Made by a program: the position numbers and the translations under genes
In this document: positions 51,962 to 56,391 of the stretch, piece after piece
How positions within the stretch are numbered: the first letter of the stretch is position 1
Layout of the letters: each line of letters opens with the position of its first letter
Source: an uncultured Bacteroidales bacterium
Lineage (GTDB): Bacteria; Bacteroidota; Bacteroidia; Bacteroidales; UBA932
DNA: 56,391 nucleotides
Assembly: GCA_947302175.1 (NCBI GenBank)
Contig: CAMYVB010000011.1
Coordinates: 1-56,391, forward strand
Direction of reading: 5' to 3'
Notes under the pieces: model-generated
Database searches by the model: none
The model's input: the letters and a program-made list of their open reading frames with translations, nothing else
Told to the model about the DNA's origin: nothing

Positions 51962-53371
51962 ATGGCACAGAAACCTTCAATTCCCAAGGGGACGCGCGAT
52001 TTCGGCTCGGCTGAGATGGCGCGCAGGAACTATATTTTCGATACGATAAAGAAAGTTTTCCGCGAGTTCGGCTTCGCCCAGATAGAGACTCCGGCGATGG
52101 AGAATCTTTCGACCCTTCTGGGCAAATACGGCGACGAGGGCGACAAACTCCTCTTCAGGATACTGAATTCCGGCGACGCTTTTTCGGGCATAGATTATCA
52201 GAAATATAAGCTTCCTGAGGGGGATGATATGTACAACAGCAAGGCGCTCTCTGTCGCAGTTTGCGAAAAGGGTTTGAGGTATGACCTCACCGTCCCTTTC
52301 GCGCGCTTTGTCGTGCAGCACCAGAACGACCTTGCTTTCCCTTTCAAGCGTTTCCAGATCCAGCCTGTCTGGAGGGCTGACCGCCCGCAGAAGGGGCGCT
52401 ACCGCGAGTTTTACCAGTGCGACGCCGACGTTATCGGCAGCAAGAGCCAGCTCTGTGAGCTCGAGCTCGTGCAAATTGTCGACAAGGTGTTTGCCGCACT
52501 GGGTCTGAGGGTCGCAATGAAGATTAATAACCGCAAGGTACTCAGCGGTTTGGCTCAGATTTGCGGTTTCCCCGAGAAGGTGGTTGACATTACCGTTGCC
52601 ATTGATAAGATTGACAAGATTGGTCTCGATGCGGTCAAGACTGAGATGCTGGAAGGGGGTCTTAGCGAAGCGGCTGTTGCTGTAATCGAGCCCGTACTGC
52701 TGCTGAGCGGCTCTCCCCGCGAGAAGATTGCCTCCATGCGCGCCCTGATGGGCGGTTCTTCGCCTTCGGGTGTCGTGTCCGAGGAGGGCCTTAAGGGCCT
52801 CGATGAGCTTGAGGAGCTGTTCGGCATGATTGAAATGGCGGGTGTGGGCTGTCAGGTGGATATTGACCTTTCGCTCGCCCGCGGCCTCAATTATTACACG
52901 GGTGCCATTTTCGAAGTGAAAGCGCTTGACTATCAGATGGGAAGTATTTGCGGAGGCGGTCGCTACGACAATCTTACCGGCATTTTCGGGCTCCCCGGCA
53001 TGTCGGGCGTCGGCATTTCCTTCGGCGCCGATCGCATTTACGACGTGCTCCTGGGTCTGGATAAGTTCCCCGCAGGGCTAGAGGCTCCCGCTGCCGTGCT
53101 GCTGGCCAATATGGGCGAGGAGACGCTGCCATACTGCATTTCCCTTGCTTGCGATCTGCGCTCGAGAGGCGTCGCAGTGGAGCTTTATCCTGATGCTGCC
53201 AAGCTCAAGAAGCAGTTCGACTACGCCGACCGCAAGGGTATTGCCTTTATTTCCATAAACGGTACGGACGAGGCCTCATCCGCGCGTGTGCAGATTAAAA
53301 ACCTCGCAAGCGGAGAGCAGCGCTCCTTTGAGCGCAGCGACCTCGATTCGATGGTGGAATTCCTCTCGTAG
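51962..53371 (+). CDS. hisS: Histidyl-tRNA synthetase
   Basis: 469 aa. Class II synthetase charging tRNA-His. Motif 2 YDLTVPFARF and FQIQPVWRADRPQKGRYREF, HisA motif LARGLNYYTGAIFEV, motif 3 region GISFGADRIYDVL and the C-terminal anticodon domain (about 375-469) are visible. A slightly long N-terminal region with KYGDEGDKLLFRILNSGD is normal for the group. Convergent with the aldolase gene 21 bp away. Confidence 0.97.
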   Translation: MAQKPSIPKGTRDFGSAEMARRNYIFDTIKKVFREFGFAQIETPAMENLSTLLGKYGDEGDKLLFRILNSGDAFSGIDYQKYKLPEGDDMYNSKALSVAVCEKGLRYDLTVPFARFVVQHQNDLAFPFKRFQIQPVWRADRPQKGRYREFYQCDADVIGSKSQLCELELVQIVDKVFAALGLRVAMKINNRKVLSGLAQICGFPEKVVDITVAIDKIDKIGLDAVKTEMLEGGLSEAAVAVIEPVLLLSGSPREKIASMRALMGGSSPSGVVSEEGLKGLDELEELFGMIEMAGVGCQVDIDLSLARGLNYYTGAIFEVKALDYQMGSICGGGRYDNLTGIFGLPGMSGVGISFGADRIYDVLLGLDKFPAGLEAPAAVLLANMGEETLPYCISLACDLRSRGVAVELYPDAAKLKKQFDYADRKGIAFISINGTDEASSARVQIKNLASGEQRSFERSDLDSMVEFLS

Positions 53372-53392
53372 ATTTTTTTAGGAGCCTGGGCT

Positions 53393-54157
53393 TCAGGCGT
53401 TCCTGAAGGCGCGGATGGAGTTGCGGAAGCCCTCCATCATGGCGCCGGTGTCGCTCCTCACAGCCATGTAATCCACTCCGCGGCGCTTCCACGCTGCGAA
53501 TTCGGTCTCGAGCGAGACGCCGAGCAGCACGCCTGCCTCGTGCGCCTTGCGGGCGACGGTGTCGAAAGCTTCCTTGACCTCGGGATCGTCCCACTGCCCG
53601 GCTTTGCCCATGGACGCTGAAAGGTCGTATGGTCCTACGAGTACGCTGTCGAGGCCAGGGAGAGCGAGGATGCGGTCGAGGTCGCGCACTGCGTCGATGT
53701 GCTCTATCTGCAGGATGGCGAGAGGCTCGTGCTCGGACAGGCGCCAGTACTCGTCGGTCACGGGTTCGTAGTTCACGCCGCGGCGGAAGCCCACGCCCCT
53801 GTTGCCGACGGTGGGGTAGCGCATGGCGGCGATGGCCTCGGCGGCCTGCTCTGCGTTCATGACCATGGGCACGATGATGCCTGCGGGGCAGAAATCTATG
53901 ATCTTCTTTATCTCAGTGTGGTCGCAGCAGGGTACCCTGTAGAGCGAGGCGCAGTCCGTGCCTTTCACAGCCATAAGATGCTGAAGGGCGGTGTTGCGGT
54001 CTATTTCTCCGTGCTCACCGTCAATGAAGACGAAGTCGTAGCCGGCGGCGGCTACTATCTCAGTAACAAGGGGATCTGCGAGGGAAACGCAGCCACCCAG
54101 AGGGCACTCTCCTGCCTTGATCTTGGCGAGGAATTTCTCGAGATTGTTAATTTTCAT
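53393..54157 (-). CDS. HpcH/HpaI family aldolase
   Basis: 254 aa. Class II pyruvate-dependent aldolase (2-keto-3-deoxy sugar acid or 4-hydroxy-2-oxoacid type). FIDGEHGE has the catalytic His49; LYRVP has Arg74. The metal ligands are Glu152 (LQIEHI) and Asp178 (VGPYDLS). The substrate is unknown. The start at 54157 is chosen to match the family N-terminus; a perfect promoter box lies only 4 nt upstream, so its mRNA should be leaderless. Single-gene unit. Confidence 0.88.
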   Translation of the reverse strand: MKINNLEKFLAKIKAGECPLGGCVSLADPLVTEIVAAAGYDFVFIDGEHGEIDRNTALQHLMAVKGTDCASLYRVPCCDHTEIKKIIDFCPAGIIVPMVMNAEQAAEAIAAMRYPTVGNRGVGFRRGVNYEPVTDEYWRLSEHEPLAILQIEHIDAVRDLDRILALPGLDSVLVGPYDLSASMGKAGQWDDPEVKEAFDTVARKAHEAGVLLGVSLETEFAAWKRRGVDYMAVRSDTGAMMEGFRNSIRAFRNA

Positions 54158-54158
54158 G

Positions 54159-54191
54159 TTGCAAATATAAAAAAAATAGCTACCTTTGCAA
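54159..54191. promoter_or_regulatory. Interlocked promoters of the aldolase and initiator tRNA
   Basis: Plus: TTG (54159-54161), 19 bp, TACCTTTG (54181-54188). Minus: TTG (54191-54189), 19 bp, TATATTTG (54169-54162). Both fit the Bacteroidetes consensus exactly and occupy the same 33 bp, each -33 lying just outside the other's -7 box. Confidence 0.88.
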
Positions 54192-54198
54192 TCCACAT

Positions 54199-54271
<73 letters not shown>

Positions 54272-54273
54272 CG

Positions 54274-54316
54274 AATCAAAAACGCCAGCCTAATCGGCCG
54301 GCGTTTTTTGATTCTC
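54274..54316 (+). terminator. Terminator after tRNA-fMet
   Basis: AATCAAAAACGCC (54274-54286) and GGCGTTTTTTGATT (54300-54313) with an inner GCC/GGC. A T-rich run is in the right arm. Confidence 0.88.
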
Positions 54317-54670
54317 CGCCTTGAGGGGGCGCTGCCCCCTTATCCGCTCACTGCGTTTCACTCCGTTCGCTACCCCCGCGGCTCCCGACCTACCGACATC
54401 GCGCTGCGCGCTCCGTCCCGGTCTCCGCCGGGCGGTCTGAGGACCGCCTTCGCTTCGCTCCAATTCATCCCACATCCCCTCTTCGGTCGGCCTTCGGCCT
54501 CCGGATGACCACAATCGGAGACTCTCAGGTGAGAACCCAATCTGTTTGCACCCCATGGCAGAGAAATACGGCAACAGGGGTGCAAAATGGGGCTTTTCTG
54601 CACCCCGCCGGGTATTGCGCAAGCAACTCCTGCGCGTGGGGGTCGAGTCCCTTCATCATGAGTTCCTTTA
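54317..54670. other. Hairpin-rich non-coding region
   Basis: About 350 bp without a supported gene. Small perfect hairpins: AGGGGGC/GCCCCCT (54324-54330, 54334-54340), GGCGGTC/GACCGCC (54431-54437, 54442-54448), GGCC/GGCC (54489-54492, 54496-54499). Short phrases such as CGCTTCGCTCC recur in variant form. Possible open frames lack family features. It may be a decayed mobile region or a palindrome-type repeat. Confidence 0.6.
54545..54606. repeat. Three-arm inverted repeat (TTTGCACCCC)
   Basis: Arm A TTTGCACCCC (54545-54554), arm B GGGGTGCAAA (54577-54586), arm C TGCACCCC (54599-54606). B is complementary to both A (10 bp) and C (8 bp), so two mutually exclusive hairpins are possible. Confidence 0.7.
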
Positions 54671-55216
54671 CTACTGCTCCTTCGGATGGAGTGTCTTGTA
54701 GGCCTTAAGGCTGAACACAAGGGAACCGAAATCGGACTTGCTGATGTAGGTCGCGCGGACAAAGTCTTCGCGTTGCACGCTGAAGGACAATATCTTGGTG
54801 CCCAGAAGCCTTCTGGAAGTGATGGTGACCGGTTCGAAGTCCTCTCCGGGATACATGGCCGCGAGGCAGCCCTGCACTTCCATCGTGGACAGGCGCGGCT
54901 CCTTGTAGAAAGCCTGCAGTTCCTTCATCATCGAGAGCGCCTCCTCCAGCGAGTTACCCAGCGGAATAAACAGCTCGAACACCGGGTCGAACTTGAGCTG
55001 GACCAGGTCGGAACCGATGCCAAGATGACCGACAGACAGCCAGTAAGTACCGGCGTCGTTCATCTTGAACACCTCCAGCTGGGCTGTTTCATATCCTCCT
55101 ATTTCTGTTTCCACAGTGGCGAGTTCAAGCCGCTGAGACGCCTTTTGCAAAACCTGGGCGGAAAGTGTGGAAGCGGTCATGACCGCCACCGCGAGAATCA
55201 GTAAAAAACGTTTCAT
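54671..55216 (-). CDS. Secreted protein of unknown function
   Basis: 181 aa, not recognised. Signal peptide about residues 1-20 (MKRFLLILAVAVMTASTLSA). The body is mixed alpha/beta with no cysteine pair or catalytic motif; SFSVQREDFVRATYISKSDFG near the C-terminus is a plausible conserved strand-turn. It lies between the hairpin-rich region and the IS30 remnant. A weak CACCTTTG box (55240-55233) lies upstream. Confidence 0.65.
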   Translation of the reverse strand: MKRFLLILAVAVMTASTLSAQVLQKASQRLELATVETEIGGYETAQLEVFKMNDAGTYWLSVGHLGIGSDLVQLKFDPVFELFIPLGNSLEEALSMMKELQAFYKEPRLSTMEVQGCLAAMYPGEDFEPVTITSRRLLGTKILSFSVQREDFVRATYISKSDFGSLVFSLKAYKTLHPKEQ

Positions 55217-55266
55217 TATGATTTAGATAAGACAAAGGTGAATTCAATTTAGAAGTGCAACACACT

Positions 55267-55788
55267 TCAAAAGTCAAAATTAAACATTTGTTTACAATAT
55301 TCCAAAGGCGTCCTGTAACCGAGTGATTTACGAGGCCTGTGGTTCAGTTTCCATTCTATCTCGGCGAGCATCTCATCCGTCAGTTCGCCGAAGTCCGTGC
55401 CTTTCGGGATGTACTGGCGTATCAGCCCGTTCGTGTTTTCGTTTGCACCCCGCTCCCAAGAGTGGTATGGGCGTGCGAAGTAGAACTCGGCATCGAGTCC
55501 CTTCGCGATCTCCTTATGGCGGGCGAATTCCTTTCTGTTGTCAGCCGTTATCGTGTGTCTTTTGTCTTTATAGGGTAGCAGCGCTTCGATTGCCGTACAG
55601 GCCAGTTGCCATCGGTACCGGTGGTATCCCCTCATATCGCAGTTCCTGCGGATCTCACGGCTCACAGTTCCTGCACTGACCCCGATCACTTCACCTATCT
55701 CCTTTAAGCTCATCGGTGTTTGCAGCAACACCTCTATCGTATATCGCTGCTCCTTTGTCAAATGATTGTATCCTATCCTCTGTCGCAT
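55267..55788 (-). pseudogene. IS30-type transposase with in-frame internal deletion
   Basis: 173 aa; IS30 transposases are usually over 300 aa. Residues 10-50 are the N-terminal helix-turn-helix (LTKEQRYTIEVLL to GVSAGTVSREIRR). Residues about 72-173 are the C-terminal half of the DDE core: ADNRKEF with Asp83, SWERGANEN with Glu112 and IRQYIPKGTDF. The segment with the first catalytic Asp is missing between about residues 65 and 72, with the frame preserved. It cannot catalyse transposition by itself but could still bind DNA. Confidence 0.9.
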
Positions 55789-55797
55789 TTCTGGTTA

Positions 55798-55819
55798 TGA
55801 CAGTAAAATATTACTGTCA
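55798..55819. other. Stem-loop upstream of the transposase
   Basis: TGACAGTAA (55798-55806) and TTACTGTCA (55811-55819) form a 9-bp perfect stem with loop AATA, 9 bp from the transposase start. In other IS elements such structures limit transposase expression from outside promoters. Confidence 0.75.
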
Positions 55820-55840
55820 TGCTTCAAAGCGTTGCACTTC

Positions 55841-56067
55841 AGAGTAGAATCCAGCCATTCTAACCATCTTTGATATAGCAAATTATGGCGATAGCGACAG
55901 CCCTCAATCAATGGAGAATCATTCGGCCTCATCTATGAACTGTTGTATAAGAAGCAGTCCTTCGATGAACGAGAGGTTCGAGATTCGGAGTGTTTGGTCT
56001 ACTACAGAGGATTTCAGAAAGGAAGTCCTTTTTTTTTGTTATCTTTGCAAGAAGTGGTTCTGTGATA
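55841..56067. other. Gap right of the IS element
   Basis: 227 bp without a supported gene. A -7 box TATCTTTG lies at 56040-56047, 20 nt from the start at 56068. A T-run precedes it. The rest shows only short unconvincing frames. Confidence 0.5.
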
Positions 56068-56391
56068 ATGCTACACAAGGATTTGGATAGCGGCCGTTGG
56101 GCCGAGTTGACTTTCCCGCAGCAGATGGCAAACATCGGCAGCGAGACTTCCAGTATTTATCGAGCGCTTGAGGCAGGGAAAGAGTCCAGGGCCGAGAGCG
56201 CTTTCATTCGTTTTCAGGAACTTGTCGACCTGACCATCAAATATGGCCGTACTGATGCCTCACCGATGCTCCGCTCCGCCATGCTGGAAGAACTTTGCCG
56301 ATTCAGGGAACTATACTGTAAGGCCTTCCTCGAGCGGAACCTCACGGAATTAGCGGCATTCAATAGATACCTTGACCATTATGCACAGGTA
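56068..56391 (+). CDS. Partial gene, helical protein, cut by window edge
   Basis: 108 codons with no stop before the edge. The start MLHKDLDSGRWAELTFPQQM is followed by a predominantly helical sequence (ANIGSETSSIYRALEAGK, FIRFQELVDLTIKYGR) with no signal peptide. The pattern recalls a family of short helical proteins of unknown function, but I cannot name it. A -7 box TATCTTTG (56040-56047) lies 20 nt upstream, which supports the start. It is separate from the IS remnant. Confidence 0.7.
   Translation, partial: MLHKDLDSGRWAELTFPQQMANIGSETSSIYRALEAGKESRAESAFIRFQELVDLTIKYGRTDASPMLRSAMLEELCRFRELYCKAFLERNLTELAAFNRYLDHYAQV

Larger units (their letters stand above)
55252..55840. mobile_element. 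Internally deleted IS30-family insertion sequence
   Basis: 589 bp bounded by perfect 10-bp terminal inverted repeats GAAGTGCAAC (55252-55261) and GTTGCACTTC (55831-55840). It contains one leftward transposase gene lacking its middle. No matching target duplication is seen at the two edges. A stem-loop precedes the gene. Confidence 0.85.

Noticed and set aside
53372..53392. Terminator between hisS and the aldolase gene
   Set aside because: There is a T-run after hisS but no stem before it, and the small GCCTG/CAGGC hairpin lacks a following U-run on either strand.
54290..54762. Open frames in both directions through the hairpin-rich region
   Set aside because: Arg/Pro/Ser-rich, no start context, no domain; they follow from the GC-rich palindromes.
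55870..56010. Short plus-strand frame with a plausible protein-like segment (ESFGLIYELLYKK)
   Set aside because: About 50 codons without a good start; could be a gene remnant but nothing identifies it.

Overview
The window (about 56.4 kb, GC-rich apart from its last kilobase) comes from the chromosome of a member of Bacteroidales, most likely an uncultured gut or rumen lineage. The evidence is a SusC/SusD pair, DUF4295 beside rpmB-rpmG, DUF3575 and Mfa2-like proteins, a putative porin of the Bacteroidetes type, ExbB-x-ExbD-ExbD, absence of Shine-Dalgarno spacing, and many promoters of the Bacteroidetes type (TTG or TTTG, then 19-20 bp, then TAnnTTTG). No species can be named from the sequence alone.

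Layout, left to right. 0.1-0.8 kb: rpmB-rpmG-DUF4295 and a terminator. 0.8-2.1 kb: a lipoprotein with two DUF1080 domains. 2.2-8.0 kb: ftsY-pheT-DUF4296 lipoprotein-radical SAM-deoC operon. 8.1-11.1 kb: a three-gene surface locus (lipoprotein, DUF3575, Mfa2-like). 11.1-14.0 kb: tRNA-Leu, typA, DUF177-rpmF-tRNA-Arg. 14.0-22.8 kb: pldA facing away from a seven-gene operon (lipoprotein, acyl-CoA ligase, dCMP deaminase, S41 protease, asnS, udk, TonB-like). 22.8-25.2 kb: ExbB/ExbD module on the minus strand. 25.3-30.1 kb: ansA, tatD, dprA, queA and a NUDIX hydrolase, all minus. 30.2-34.0 kb: SRPBCC-like protein, rsmF, TPR protein, LolE-like permease. 34.0-40.8 kb: putative porin, then an amino-sugar operon (MurU-like, AmgK-RapZ fusion, CPBP protease, a second nucleotidyltransferase). 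40.8-42.8 kb: DivIC/FtsB-like, tmk, BT_3928-like. 43.0-50.1 kb: susD, an exceptional susC, and a divergent LacI regulator. 50.1-54.3 kb: sppA, hisS, HpcH/HpaI aldolase, initiator tRNA. 54.3-56.4 kb: hairpin-rich non-coding DNA, an orphan secreted protein, an internally deleted IS30 element and a partial gene cut by the window edge.

Most genes are housekeeping. They are joined by cell-envelope genes: OM phospholipase, porin, TonB/ExbB/ExbD, SusCD, sugar recycling, SppA and CtpA-type proteases. The TonB-like protein and ExbB/ExbD would energise the SusC transporter.

The most unusual observations are: (1) a SusC TonB-dependent transporter carrying a C-terminal coiled-coil plus a complete OmpA-like peptidoglycan-binding domain in one 1329-residue reading frame; (2) an AmgK-type sugar kinase fused to the RapZ C-terminal domain, overlapping a MurU-like gene; (3) interlocked divergent promoters between an aldolase gene and the initiator tRNA; and (4) a recurring arrangement in which the -7 box lies only 4-9 nt from the start codon, predicting leaderless or nearly leaderless mRNAs.
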